Shown: positions 6,025 through 12,835 of the stretch, piece by piece | How positions within the stretch are numbered: position 1 is the first letter of the stretch | Layout: every line of letters begins with the position of its first letter | Source of the DNA: Thiobacillus sp. UBA2186 | GTDB taxonomy: Bacteria; Pseudomonadota; Gammaproteobacteria; Burkholderiales; Thiobacillaceae | DNA: 14,144 nucleotides | NCBI GenBank assembly: GCA_002327405.1 | Contig: DCVO01000052.1 | Location: 21,325 to 35,468, forward strand | Direction: 5' to 3' | Translations under genes and position numbers: made by a program | The notes under the pieces: model-generated | Seen by the model: the letters and a program-made list of their open reading frames with translations, nothing else | Database searches by the model: none | What the model was told of the DNA's origin: nothing

Positions 6025-6462
6025 AGCACTACCTGGATTTTGGTCAGCAACGCATCATCAGGAAGAATCCTCAAAAACACAGGCCCGAACAAAGGGCTCG
6101 AAATCGTCAAGGAGTTCGAACACCCGCAAAGCCGGGAAAAAAATCTGAATCTCGTATCTGACCGGCCCGGCCACAACCCCGGCGCCGGCAACGGGCACGG
6201 TTCCTTCGTGCCGGCCACAAGCCCCAAGGAACACGAAGCCGATGTATTCGCGCTGGAACTGGCACGCGAGCTGGATTCCGGCCGCGTGTGCAACCAGTTC
6301 GCCCGCCTGGTGCTGGTGGCGCCGCCTGCATTCCTGGGGCAGATCAACCGGCGCCTGAACGACGCAGTCAAAGGGCTGGTCTCGGACCGCCTGGAAAAAG
6401 ACTATACGAGAGCCAGCGACAAGGAACTGGCCCAGCACCTCGCCACCTGCGTGTGTCTCTAA
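6022..6462 (+). CDS. Host attachment family protein (PF10116-like)
   Basis: This 146-residue protein begins STTWILVSNASSGRIL after a TTG start, followed by FEHPQSREKNLNLVSDRPGH and a Gly/His-rich stretch GAGNGHGSF. The HEADVFALELARELDSGRV and RLVLVAPPAFLGQI blocks are typical of the family named 'protein required for attachment to host cells', which is related to the archaeal/eukaryotic release factor 1 (Baeyer-like) fold. The name comes from plant-associated bacteria and need not describe its function in a free-living organism. The start was chosen because AAGGAG (6010-6015) stands six bases before TTG at 6022; an in-frame GTG at 6007 has no RBS. It ends in -CVCL. It converges on thpR with four bases between the stops. 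Confidence 0.85.
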   Translation: MSTTWILVSNASSGRILKNTGPNKGLEIVKEFEHPQSREKNLNLVSDRPGHNPGAGNGHGSFVPATSPKEHEADVFALELARELDSGRVCNQFARLVLVAPPAFLGQINRRLNDAVKGLVSDRLEKDYTRASDKELAQHLATCVCL

Positions 6463-6466
6463 GTTC

Positions 6467-6997
6467 TCAAGCTTTTAACGGCCAGCGCCCCAGCAACTGA
6501 TAGCTGGGGCCGTGGTCGGTTATCGACGATCCCGCCAGAACGAATTCCTCGATATCCCAGCGTATGGGTTCAAGCGGTACTTGAGTCGTGCAGCGCGTGT
6601 TGCGCAACAAGGTGAGATGCGGCTTGTAAGGCCGCTCGTCGAAAGCGAAATTCGCCGCTTCCAGATAGTCTTCCAGGCCGTAGACCAATTGCAGCAGTTC
6701 GGGCGGACTTTCTTCCGGGCTCAGAAACCCCACCTTGTTGTGGCGCCAGCACGAAGCGTGGCTCAGGCTCAGGCTGAAGCGGCGCGTGTCCATGTTCGCC
6801 GCCACCGCTCGCAGTTCGCCCAGGCGCGCCAGTTCCACGTCGCCCAAAAACACCAGGGTCATGTGCAGGGTGTCGGGCTTGGTGCGCCGCCCGCTCCAGA
6901 CCTTGTGCAGCTTGCCGCTCGCCTCCCACAGGGCGCGGCGAACCTCCTCGCTCGGCCACAAGGCAAAGAACATGCGCTGATGGGTGGGCTGGCTCAT
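6467..6997 (-). CDS. thpR: RNA 2',3'-cyclic phosphodiesterase (2'-5' RNA ligase family)
   Basis: This 176-residue cytoplasmic enzyme of the 2H phosphoesterase superfamily opens 2',3'-cyclic phosphates on RNA ends and shows reversible 2'-5' ligation in vitro; its cellular role is poorly known. The N-terminus is MFFALWPSEEVRRALW. The two catalytic HxT motifs are present: HMTL (His45, Thr47) followed by VFLGDV, and HLTL (His127, Thr129) preceded by RPYKP. The ATG at 6997 overlaps the ispF stop (ATGA), so translation is coupled to ispF; an open frame upstream to 7105 is an ispF shadow. It is the last gene of the ispD-ispF-thpR operon and ends four bases from the convergent host-attachment-family gene, with no room for a separate terminator. 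Confidence 0.93.
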   Translation of the reverse strand: MSQPTHQRMFFALWPSEEVRRALWEASGKLHKVWSGRRTKPDTLHMTLVFLGDVELARLGELRAVAANMDTRRFSLSLSHASCWRHNKVGFLSPEESPPELLQLVYGLEDYLEAANFAFDERPYKPHLTLLRNTRCTTQVPLEPIRWDIEEFVLAGSSITDHGPSYQLLGRWPLKA

Positions 6998-7473
6998 GCC
7001 CGGGTGAGCAGGCAGATGGCTTGTGCAGCAATGCCCTCGCCGCGGCCGGTAAAACCGAGTTTTTCCGTGGTGGTCGCTTTCACGTTGATTCGATCCGGCG
7101 CGCAACCCAGATCGGCGGCGATGTTCGCCGCCATGGCCGGAATATGCGGCGCCATCCTCGGCGCCTGCGCGATGAGGGTGGCGTCGACATTGCCGACCTG
7201 CCAGCCCAAAGACCGGATTCTTGCCATGACATCGCGCAACAGTTCGCGCGAATCGATGTTTTTGTATTGCGCGTCGGTATCCGGGAAATGCTTGCCGATG
7301 TCGCCGAGCGCGGCCGCGCCCAGCAGCGCGTCGCAGATGGCGTGCAGCAGCACGTCGGCGTCGGAATGGCCGAGCAGGCCCTTGTCGTAGGGAATGTCCA
7401 CCCCGCCGATGATGAGCTTGCGGTTCTCGGCGAAGGCGTGCACGTCGAAACCCTGCCCCACTCTTATATCCAT
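6994..7473 (-). CDS. ispF: 2-C-methyl-D-erythritol 2,4-cyclodiphosphate synthase
   Basis: IspF cyclises CDP-methylerythritol 2-phosphate to MEcPP in the MEP isoprenoid pathway and works as a zinc trimer. The 159-residue product has MDIRVGQGFDVHAF with metal ligands Asp10 and His12, IPYDKGLLGHSDADVLLHAICDALLGA with His44 as third ligand, GDIGKHFPDTD, and the C-terminal INVKATTTEKLGFTGRGEGIAAQA. The ATG at 7473 is four bases after the ispD stop, and GGGGGA within the ispD end can serve as RBS. The neighbours make it the second gene of a three-gene operon. Confidence 0.98.
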   Translation of the reverse strand: MDIRVGQGFDVHAFAENRKLIIGGVDIPYDKGLLGHSDADVLLHAICDALLGAAALGDIGKHFPDTDAQYKNIDSRELLRDVMARIRSLGWQVGNVDATLIAQAPRMAPHIPAMAANIAADLGCAPDRINVKATTTEKLGFTGRGEGIAAQAICLLTRA

Positions 7474-7477
7474 CTTG

Positions 7478-8164
7478 TTATGTCCCCCAGTGTTCCAGGA
7501 TCAGCGCGGCCAGTTCCAGATCGCGCGGATAAGTCACTTTCAAGTTGCGCGCATCGCCCTCGACCAGTCTCGGCTTGAGTCCCATGAGTTCGATCGCGGA
7601 AGCCTCGTCAGTCACCATGCTGCCCGCCGCCCCAAGCGCCTTCAGCAGCAGGCCGTGGCGGAACATCTGCGGCGTCTGCGCCTGCCACAGCCCCTCGCGC
7701 GGCACCGTTTCGGCAATGCGCTGGCCGGCCTCGGCGCGCTTGAGGGTATCCGCCACCGGCACCGCCAGGATGCCGCCCACCTCGTCGTCGGCCAGCTCCG
7801 CCAGCATGCGGTCCACATGCTCTGGGCGCAGGCACGGCCGCGCCGCATCGTGCACCAGCACCCAGTCGTCGGTCGCGATCTCGCTGGCAATGGCTTTCAA
7901 GCCATTCTTCACCGAATCCGCGCGTACCGCGCCGCCGCAGCGCAATACCGCCAGTTTTTCGTGCCGGATGCCCTGCCCTTCCCACCAGCCGTCCTCCGGC
8001 GACAGCACCACAAAGACGCGGTCGATGCGCGGATGCGCGGCCAGCGCACGGAGGGTGTGCTCGATCAGAGGACGGCCGGATAGCGGAAGATACTGCTTGG
8101 GCAGTTCGCTCCCCATGCGGGAGCCGGAACCGGCGGCGGGAACCAGGGCGATAAAACGAGACAT
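7478..8164 (-). CDS. ispD: 2-C-methyl-D-erythritol 4-phosphate cytidylyltransferase
   Basis: IspD joins MEP and CTP to give CDP-methylerythritol, two steps before IspF. The 228-residue protein starts MSRFIALVPAAGSGSRMGSELPKQY, holding the nucleotide-binding loop with Arg16 and Lys23. Further motifs are RADSVKNG (81-88), VHDAARP (104-110), the central VPVADTLK and TPQMFRHGLL, and TDEASAIE in the C-terminal part. It is the first gene of the operon. There is no Shine-Dalgarno sequence: the bases before the ATG are a -10-like TAGAAT followed by only seven bases, which points to a leaderless transcript. Confidence 0.97.
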   Translation of the reverse strand: MSRFIALVPAAGSGSRMGSELPKQYLPLSGRPLIEHTLRALAAHPRIDRVFVVLSPEDGWWEGQGIRHEKLAVLRCGGAVRADSVKNGLKAIASEIATDDWVLVHDAARPCLRPEHVDRMLAELADDEVGGILAVPVADTLKRAEAGQRIAETVPREGLWQAQTPQMFRHGLLLKALGAAGSMVTDEASAIELMGLKPRLVEGDARNLKVTYPRDLELAALILEHWGT

Positions 8165-8171
8165 GGCCGGG

Positions 8172-8180
8172 ATTCTAGCA
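8172..8180 (-). promoter_or_regulatory. Extended -10 promoter of ispD, predicting a leaderless mRNA
   Basis: On the minus strand TGC TAGAAT (8180-8172) is an extended -10 element (TGn plus 5 of 6 of TATAAT). The ispD ATG begins seven bases after it, so transcription would start at or next to the A of the ATG. No recognisable -35 stands 16-18 bases upstream, which is acceptable for extended -10 promoters. Confidence 0.5.
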
Positions 8181-8230
8181 AACCCCGGCGTGCTTCATGG
8201 ATTTACAGGCGGCGAAGCCGCAACGCGCTG

Positions 8231-8632
8231 TTAAATCGGCGCGATGATGTTGCCGCAGGAGACGTAGACCTGGACTTCCGCAGCGCTCTTGTGGATGTTG
8301 ACGGCGGCCTTTTCGCGCAGAATCGTGTCTATCGGCACCGGCAGCATGGTCACCGAGCGGCCGTCCTTCACGGCTTCAAGCGGCCACTTCGGCGCCTTGT
8401 TCAGGTTGTCGCAGCTTCCCAGATGAATATGGGCCGGTTGTGCGGTCCCGCCCGGCGCATTGGAAAGCTCGATGACCACCTTGGTCTGTTTGCCTTCCGG
8501 CAGCAGGGTTGCGGAACCGTTCTGCCCGGAACTGTTCTGGGCTTCGAGTTTGACGCTGACCACATCGTCGAGTGCCATTACGGGGCTGACGAATAACCCG
8601 GCCAGCAGAAGAGGAATAGCGAGCTTGCGCAT
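8231..8632 (-). CDS. Exported CHRD-like protein
   Basis: This 133-residue protein has a clear Sec signal peptide, MRKLAIPLLLAGLFVSPVMA, with cleavage likely before LDD (position 21). The mature domain is beta-rich: SGQNGSATLLPEG, KVVIELSNAPGG, then PAHIHLGSC (His68, His70, Cys74), AVKDGRSVTMLPVPI, AAVNIHKSAAEVQVYVSCGNI (His114, Cys126). This layout is like bacterial CHRD-domain proteins, which share PAHIHxGxC and an INIHKS-type strand. The paired histidines suggest metal binding and the two cysteines could form a disulfide in the periplasm. The RBS AAGGAG lies eight bases before the ATG. Family assignment is from memory; function is unknown. It is divergent from another HxH periplasmic protein. 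Confidence 0.82.
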   Translation of the reverse strand: MRKLAIPLLLAGLFVSPVMALDDVVSVKLEAQNSSGQNGSATLLPEGKQTKVVIELSNAPGGTAQPAHIHLGSCDNLNKAPKWPLEAVKDGRSVTMLPVPIDTILREKAAVNIHKSAAEVQVYVSCGNIIAPI

Positions 8633-8664
8633 TTTCAGCTCCTTGATCGGTTGCTGAGGCCTCT

Positions 8665-8692
8665 TTTATAGCACCGCGCGGCTGGATAACAA
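8665..8692 (-). promoter_or_regulatory. Promoter of the CHRD-like gene
   Basis: On the minus strand TTGTTA (8692-8687), a 16-base spacer and TATAAA (8670-8665), about 33 bases before the ATG. On the plus strand a TATACT at 8724-8729 could be the -10 for the divergent gene at 8830, with only a weak GCGACA -35 nineteen bases upstream. Confidence 0.5.
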
Positions 8693-8829
8693 GACGATGC
8701 GACAAGGGACAGAGCCCGTTGTCTATACTGATTTGCGGCAAGCCGAATCTGCTGCCGCGCACCTTGCAGCAATCCACAATCACGAACAGGGCGGAACCCG
8801 TTGCCTTCCACTTGAAAGGAGGTTTCACC

Positions 8830-9174
8830 ATGAACAGGAGACATCTGCTCGCGGCTGCCGCCATCGGCCTTTTTGCAGCCTGCCCGGCAGCATCGCTGGC
8901 CCAGGGCAGCGTGACTATCCAGTCGCCCGCCGACGGCGCCACCCTGGACGCCCTGGACGAAAACCGCCTGGTCTACGATGTGGCGCCGGGGCCGCGCGGC
9001 GACCATGTGCACGTCTACATCGACGGCAAGGAAGTCGGCATCCTGCGCAAGCTCAAGGGCGGCTACCTCTTGGAAAGCATGGCGACAGGCAAGCGCAATA
9101 TCTGCGTCAAGGTGGTCAACAAGGCCCACGTGCCCATCGGCATCGAGCAGTGCGTGAACGTCACAGTCAACTAG
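8830..9174 (+). CDS. Small periplasmic protein with HxH motif, Ig-like
   Basis: This is a 114-residue exported protein. The frame is open from 8719, but AAAGGAGGT stands six or seven bases before the ATG at 8830 and the signal peptide starts there: MNRRHLLAAAAIGLFAACPAASLA, with cleavage likely before QGS. FAAC (Cys18) could instead act as a poor lipobox, so lipidation is not excluded. The mature part looks like a beta-sandwich: VTIQSPADGATLD, then GDHVHVYIDGKEVG (His59, His61), a GGYLLESMATGKRNICVKVV segment and IGIEQCVNVTVN (Cys92, Cys108). It resembles small uncharacterised periplasmic proteins of metal or redox loci. It is followed after one base by a membrane protein gene and probably cotranscribed with it. 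Confidence 0.82.
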   Translation: MNRRHLLAAAAIGLFAACPAASLAQGSVTIQSPADGATLDALDENRLVYDVAPGPRGDHVHVYIDGKEVGILRKLKGGYLLESMATGKRNICVKVVNKAHVPIGIEQCVNVTVN

Positions 9175-9175
9175 C

Positions 9176-9586
9176 GTGCAGCCCGAGAACCTCGCCTACG
9201 CCCTGACCCAGGTCGTGCACAACTTCGGCGCCGCCGCCCTGATCGGCGCCTCGGTGTTCTGGCTGTGGCCCGCGCCACGCCGGGATCATGCCCGCACATT
9301 TGCCTGGGCCATCCTCGCCGCCTGGAGCGCGCAGATCGCCAGCGGCATCCTGTTCGGTTTGACCAGTCTCTATTATTACGGCGAGACGCCCGACCTCAGC
9401 GCAGTGGCCATGACCGCGCTCGTCATCAAGGTCTGCTCTGCGGCAGCGGGGTTTCTGCTAGGCGCATGGTTCCTGGCGCGCGGCAGGGATTGGAGCTTGG
9501 GTGACGTGAAGCGGGTATTCCAGACCCAGTTTGCGCTGGCTGGCTTGGCTCTGACGGGGGCAGCTTTTTTGCGGTGGTTCTCTTAG
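9176..9586 (+). CDS. Four-helix inner-membrane protein, CopD-like
   Basis: This 136-residue integral membrane protein has a GTG start one base after the previous stop and no Shine-Dalgarno sequence, so translation is likely coupled. Four predicted helices lie at about 8-31 (VVHNFGAAALIGASVFWLW), 42-64, 77-101 and 115-134. His15 at the start of helix 1 and Trp/Tyr-rich helix ends recall CopD-type copper-resistance membrane domains, but the resemblance is general. Its pairing with an exported HxH protein suggests a shared role in the periplasm, perhaps with a metal or haem. Function is not established. Confidence 0.78.
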   Translation: MQPENLAYALTQVVHNFGAAALIGASVFWLWPAPRRDHARTFAWAILAAWSAQIASGILFGLTSLYYYGETPDLSAVAMTALVIKVCSAAAGFLLGAWFLARGRDWSLGDVKRVFQTQFALAGLALTGAAFLRWFS

Positions 9587-9661
9587 CGGGCAAAATATAT
9601 AGCCCTCTTAATTCGAAACTATTAATCAGGTATTGAATTGGCTTTGTGGCAATGACAGTCA

Positions 9662-9833
9662 TCGGCCTATTCTGTTGAAAAACTCTTTTGAGGTGGTCGT
9701 CTGCCGAGTTTTGGGGGGCTTCAAACCATCAACTCACTAACGATCGTTGAATGTGGGCAATTCTGAGAGGTCGGATTTTCGGCTTGCTCTTCCAGCAGCG
9801 ACCCAGAATGAGTTTTTCAACAGAATAGGTCGA
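9662..9833. mobile_element. MITE-like element or IS remnant with 20-bp perfect terminal inverted repeats
   Basis: CCTATTCTGTTGAAAAACTC at 9666-9685 is repeated as an exact reverse complement at 9810-9829. With one mismatch the match extends outward to 9662 and 9833 (24 bases). The 124 bases between carry no transposase ORF. The triplet TCG occurs outside both ends (9662-9664 and 9830-9832) and could be a target duplication, but it is also part of the extended repeat, so the boundary is not fixed. The size and structure fit a non-autonomous element whose parent transposase is elsewhere. The parent family is not identifiable here. Confidence 0.6.
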
Positions 9834-9881
9834 CAACAGACCTCATACACATCCCAAAAAGCATTCCCAATTCTCGGGCTG

Positions 9882-9927
9882 TAGAATTCTTTCAATCAAG
9901 TGCGATTGTCCTCCAAGGATTATCCTT
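9882..9927 (+). promoter_or_regulatory. Possible promoter and leader hairpin of the kinase-like gene
   Basis: TAGAAT at 9882-9887 is a possible -10 without a good -35. In the predicted leader AAGGAT-T-ATCCTT (9915-9927) is a perfect inverted repeat. It contains the only Shine-Dalgarno-like AAGGA, which is about 20 bases from the preferred ATG. Both calls are weak. Confidence 0.25.
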
Positions 9928-9938
9928 CTCTGAAAACA

Positions 9939-11450
9939 ATGAGTAACGAACTAGAGTTGATCCGCAGCCTGCACAACCCGTTTTGCTACGACCACCCCAT
10001 CCAGTCCGTCCGGGTGATCGAAACCCACATTTCCTGGATTCTTCTCACTGGCGACTACGCCTACAAGATCAAGAAGCCGCTCGATCTGGGCTTTCTCGAT
10101 TTCAGCACGCTGGGCAAACGCCTTGCGGCCTGCCGTGAGGAAGTTCGCTTGAATCGCCGTTTGGCGCCGGACATCTATATGGCTGTGGTGCCCATTACCG
10201 GCACGCCGGAGGCGCCGCGCGTGAATGGTGAAGGCGAGGCCTTCGAATATGCGGTGAAGATGCGGCAGTTTCCGGACGAGGCCACGTTCGACCGGCTCGA
10301 TGCGGAGGGCGGCATGACGGCGCAGCATGTGGAGGCCATTGCCGCCACCCTCGCCCGCTTCCATCTGGATAGCTGCGACAAGGCTGCCGCCGACAGCCCT
10401 TATGGCACGCCGGGAGCGGTGTGGAAGCCGGTGGCGCAGAACTTCGCTCAGATCGCGCCGCATCTGGAAAACGCTGCCGACCGCGATCTGCTCGATGCGC
10501 TGTCGCGCTGGAGCGAGAGCGAACACGCCCGGCTAGCGCCCTTGATGGCGCAGCGGAAACAGAACGGCTTCGTGCGCGAATGCCACGGCGATCTGCACCT
10601 GGGCAACCTGGCCTGGGTGGACGGCAGGCTGGTGGTGTTCGACTGCATCGAGTTCAGCCCCGCGCTCTCCTGGATCGACATCCAGTCTGATATCGCTTTT
10701 TTCTACATGGACCTCTTGCAGCGCGGCCACACAGACTGGGCATGGCTGTTCCTCAACCTGTGGCTGGAACAGACCGGCGATTATGAAGGTCTTGCGTTGT
10801 TGCGCTACTACGCGGTGTACCGCGCGATGGTGCGCGCCAAGGTGGCGGCCATCCGCATGGCGCAGCTGTCCGGAACCGAGCGCGAGGCGGCATTGAAGGA
10901 CGTGCGCGCGCTGCTGGGCCTGGCCATGCGGTTCATCGATTCCCTGCATGCCAGCTTGAGCATCACCCACGGCCTGTCCGGCTCGGGCAAGAGCACCGTC
11001 ACCCGCAGCCTAATGCAGACCCCGGGCGCGATCAGGCTGCGCTCGGATATCGAACGCAAACGCATGGCAGGACTGGATGCGCTGACCAGAACCAACTCGG
11101 GGCTCGGCGAGAAGCTGTATACGTCTGATGCAACGCGACAGACCTACGAACGCCTTGCCGAACTCGCCGGCACGCTGCTCGACGCCGGCTGGCCGGTGAT
11201 CGTGGACGCCACCTTCCTCGCCCGCTGGCAGCGCGATCTGCTGCGCGAGACGGCCAAAGCGCGAAGCCTCGAATTCCGCATCCTGGACTTCCCGGCGCCG
11301 GTCGAGACGCTCAAGTCGCGCATCCAGCAGCGTGCGCGTGAAGGCAAGGATGCCTCCGAGGCCGATCTTGCGGTGTTGCGGCATCAGCTCGAAACCGCCG
11401 AGCCGCTTGCCGGCGACGAGCTGGCAGAGACCGTCAACAGTGCGGCGTAA
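9939..11450 (+). CDS. Bifunctional aminoglycoside phosphotransferase-like/AAA_33 ATP-binding protein
   Basis: This 503-residue cytoplasmic protein has two domains. The N-terminal kinase-like domain (about 25-335) has YAYKIKKPLDLGFLDFSTL with the likely ATP-site lysine, the catalytic loop HGDLHLGN (216-223) and the metal motif DCIEF (Asp235), followed by WIDIQSDIAFFYMDL. The C-terminal domain (about 340-490) is a zeta-toxin/shikimate-kinase-like P-loop NTPase with GLSGSGKST (345-353), RLRSDIERKRMAGL and VIVDATFL. This fusion is a known conserved bacterial architecture (COG2187 plus COG0645) without an established substrate; antibiotic resistance should not be assumed. The ATG at 9939 fits the family N-terminus better than an in-frame GTG at 9900. 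It stands alone and converges on the M48 gene. Confidence 0.92.
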   Translation: MSNELELIRSLHNPFCYDHPIQSVRVIETHISWILLTGDYAYKIKKPLDLGFLDFSTLGKRLAACREEVRLNRRLAPDIYMAVVPITGTPEAPRVNGEGEAFEYAVKMRQFPDEATFDRLDAEGGMTAQHVEAIAATLARFHLDSCDKAAADSPYGTPGAVWKPVAQNFAQIAPHLENAADRDLLDALSRWSESEHARLAPLMAQRKQNGFVRECHGDLHLGNLAWVDGRLVVFDCIEFSPALSWIDIQSDIAFFYMDLLQRGHTDWAWLFLNLWLEQTGDYEGLALLRYYAVYRAMVRAKVAAIRMAQLSGTEREAALKDVRALLGLAMRFIDSLHASLSITHGLSGSGKSTVTRSLMQTPGAIRLRSDIERKRMAGLDALTRTNSGLGEKLYTSDATRQTYERLAELAGTLLDAGWPVIVDATFLARWQRDLLRETAKARSLEFRILDFPAPVETLKSRIQQRAREGKDASEADLAVLRHQLETAEPLAGDELAETVNSAA

Positions 11451-11483
11451 GTTGCCGGGATTTCAGCGAAACGCCGATCAAGC

Positions 11484-11501
11484 CCGCATTCAATGCGGTT
11501 T
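11484..11501 (+). terminator. Weak hairpin after the kinase-like gene
   Basis: CCGCATT-C-AATGCGG (11484-11498) is a perfect inverted repeat followed by TTT, located 33 bases after the stop at 11450. It overlaps the stop codon of the convergent M48 gene. The stem is short and the T-run is poor, so termination is possible but unproven. Confidence 0.3.
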
Positions 11502-12356
11502 CTCATCCGCGTGCACGCCCGCAAGGACGGCGTCCAGCGGCGTGCGCGGGCCATCCAGCGCCCAGCCCCGTTGCTTCGCCAGTTCGGCGACCGCATCGAT
11601 GCGATCTTGCGACAATGGATGGGTGCTCAGCATCGTCACGCGCCCGGGTTCCGAGCCTGCGGCGTGTTCCAGCACCTGGAAAATTTCGCTGGATCCTCCT
11701 GCATGCCGGTATGCCGCCACGACTGCGGCCAGCGCCTCGGCGTCGGCATCGCTTTCCTGGTCGCGCGAATACTTGAGCAGCGTCAGCCCGCCGGCGTTGC
11801 CCAGCACGTTGCTCGCCACGCTGTGTCCCATCCCGGCGTTGATTGCCGACAGCACGATGGCGAAGGCCACGCCGCGCCCCAGGCTGCGCACCGGGTGGCG
11901 CAGCCTGGCGTGCGCAATCTCGTGCGCCAACACCATGGCCAGGGTGTTCTCGTCCGGCATGCCGGCAAGCAGCCCCTTGAAGATCACGACGTTGCCGCCG
12001 AGCGTGGCGTAGGCGTTGACCACGGGCGAGTCGTCGTAATGCACCGTAATCCGCATGTCATCGGGCAGCGCCATGTGCGGGACGAGGCGTGCCGCCAGCC
12101 GGTTCAGGGAGCGTTCGATGGCGGCCGCCTGCGCGTCGGGCTGGCCGTTGCCGGACCGGAAGCCGAATTCCGCGGCCAGGTTCTTTTCGTAGCGGTATGG
12201 CAGCCGCGCCGCGAGTTCGCCCGCGAAATAACCGAGCAGCAGGGAGAGGATGAACAGCCCGCCGAGCACCCCGCCCAGCAGCCAGGCGAATTCCTTGAGC
12301 GGGTGCTCGATGCCGTAGTTGACGCTCTCGTCAGGCGTGCGGTTTTCGAAGCGCAT
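11490..12356 (-). CDS. M48 family membrane-anchored metalloprotease
   Basis: The 288-residue protein has one N-terminal transmembrane segment (about 24-45, WLLGGVLGGLFILSLLLGYFAG) and a zinc metalloprotease domain. The motif HEIAH (His145, Glu146, His149) gives two zinc ligands and the catalytic base; Glu201 in KYSRDQESDADAEAL is the third ligand, the usual M48 arrangement. THPLSQDRI (245-253) is the conserved C-terminal M48 motif. The segment VLSAINAGMGHSVASNVLG could be a second hydrophobic stretch. The family includes HtpX and the BepA/LoiP quality-control proteases; the short length and lack of TPR repeats set it apart from BepA. It follows two YbjQ-type genes with a 2-base gap, so the three form one operon. 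Confidence 0.93.
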   Translation of the reverse strand: MRFENRTPDESVNYGIEHPLKEFAWLLGGVLGGLFILSLLLGYFAGELAARLPYRYEKNLAAEFGFRSGNGQPDAQAAAIERSLNRLAARLVPHMALPDDMRITVHYDDSPVVNAYATLGGNVVIFKGLLAGMPDENTLAMVLAHEIAHARLRHPVRSLGRGVAFAIVLSAINAGMGHSVASNVLGNAGGLTLLKYSRDQESDADAEALAAVVAAYRHAGGSSEIFQVLEHAAGSEPGRVTMLSTHPLSQDRIDAVAELAKQRGWALDGPRTPLDAVLAGVHADEKPH

Positions 12357-12358
12357 GT

Positions 12359-12832
12359 TCAGGCCGAGCGCGCGGGCCTGATTGCCGTGCCGTACGCCAG
12401 CAGTTCGAACGAGGGCATGGTCCCTGCGCGTCCGCCGGAAATGGAGGTGTTCTCGATCTTGACGTTGACGATCATCGAATAGCCGGCGCGCTTCGCGTCT
12501 TCCTTCATGCGCAGGATCGCCTCGCGGCGCGCGCGGTCCAGCAGGGTCTCGTAGCCGCGGAAGCGGCCGCCGACGAGGTTGCGCAAGCCGGCGACAAACT
12601 GCTTGAAATAGTCCGACGAGATCACGACGGCGCCGCTCACCAGGCGGACGTCGTGACGGTCGACCGGGTTGGGCGGGAAACGGTTGGTGAAGGCGAGGAT
12701 GTCGGCAAGCGATTGTTCGCGCTGGCGGATCGACCGGTAGTGGCGCAGCTCCAGAATGCGCCCGATGGAAAAGCCCAGGGCGAGCAGGAACAGGAAAAGA
12801 AACAGATCGAGATTCTGGAAGACAAGCTCCAT
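12359..12832 (-). CDS. Membrane-anchored YbjQ-family protein
   Basis: This 157-residue protein combines an N-terminal transmembrane segment (about 8-26, LDLFLFLFLLALGFSIGRI), a charged linker, and a YbjQ/UPF0145-like domain at about 60-152. The domain shows AGLRNLVGGRFRGYETLLDRARREAI (81-106), YSMIVNVKIENTSI and LLAYGTAI, which align with the neighbouring YbjQ paralogue (AGLKNIVGGELKSY, ANAVLNVRYTTT, ILAYGTAV). YbjQ was annotated as a possible heavy-metal-binding pentamer; its function is not settled. Stop and start codons are 2-3 bases from both neighbours, so all three genes are probably translated together. Confidence 0.88.
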   Translation of the reverse strand: MELVFQNLDLFLFLFLLALGFSIGRILELRHYRSIRQREQSLADILAFTNRFPPNPVDRHDVRLVSGAVVISSDYFKQFVAGLRNLVGGRFRGYETLLDRARREAILRMKEDAKRAGYSMIVNVKIENTSISGGRAGTMPSFELLAYGTAIRPARSA

Positions 12833-12835
12833 GCC

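Larger units (their letters stand above)
9587..9938. other. Long intergenic region with a MITE-like insertion
   Basis: This is the only stretch above 300 bases without a gene. It is AT-richer than the flanks. It holds the inverted-repeat element at 9662-9833, AT-rich sequence at 9590-9640, and the upstream region of the kinase-like gene. I see no RNA gene and no ORF with an RBS. No clear rho-independent terminator follows the membrane protein gene ending at 9586. Confidence 0.7.

Noticed and set aside
9951..10526. Minus-strand frame of 191 codons inside the kinase-like gene
   Set aside because: It is a mirror frame without an RBS or recognisable motif.
9939..11450. Aminoglycoside resistance gene
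   Set aside because: The kinase fold is shared, but the fused architecture is a conserved chromosomal family without known resistance activity, and there is no resistance-island context.
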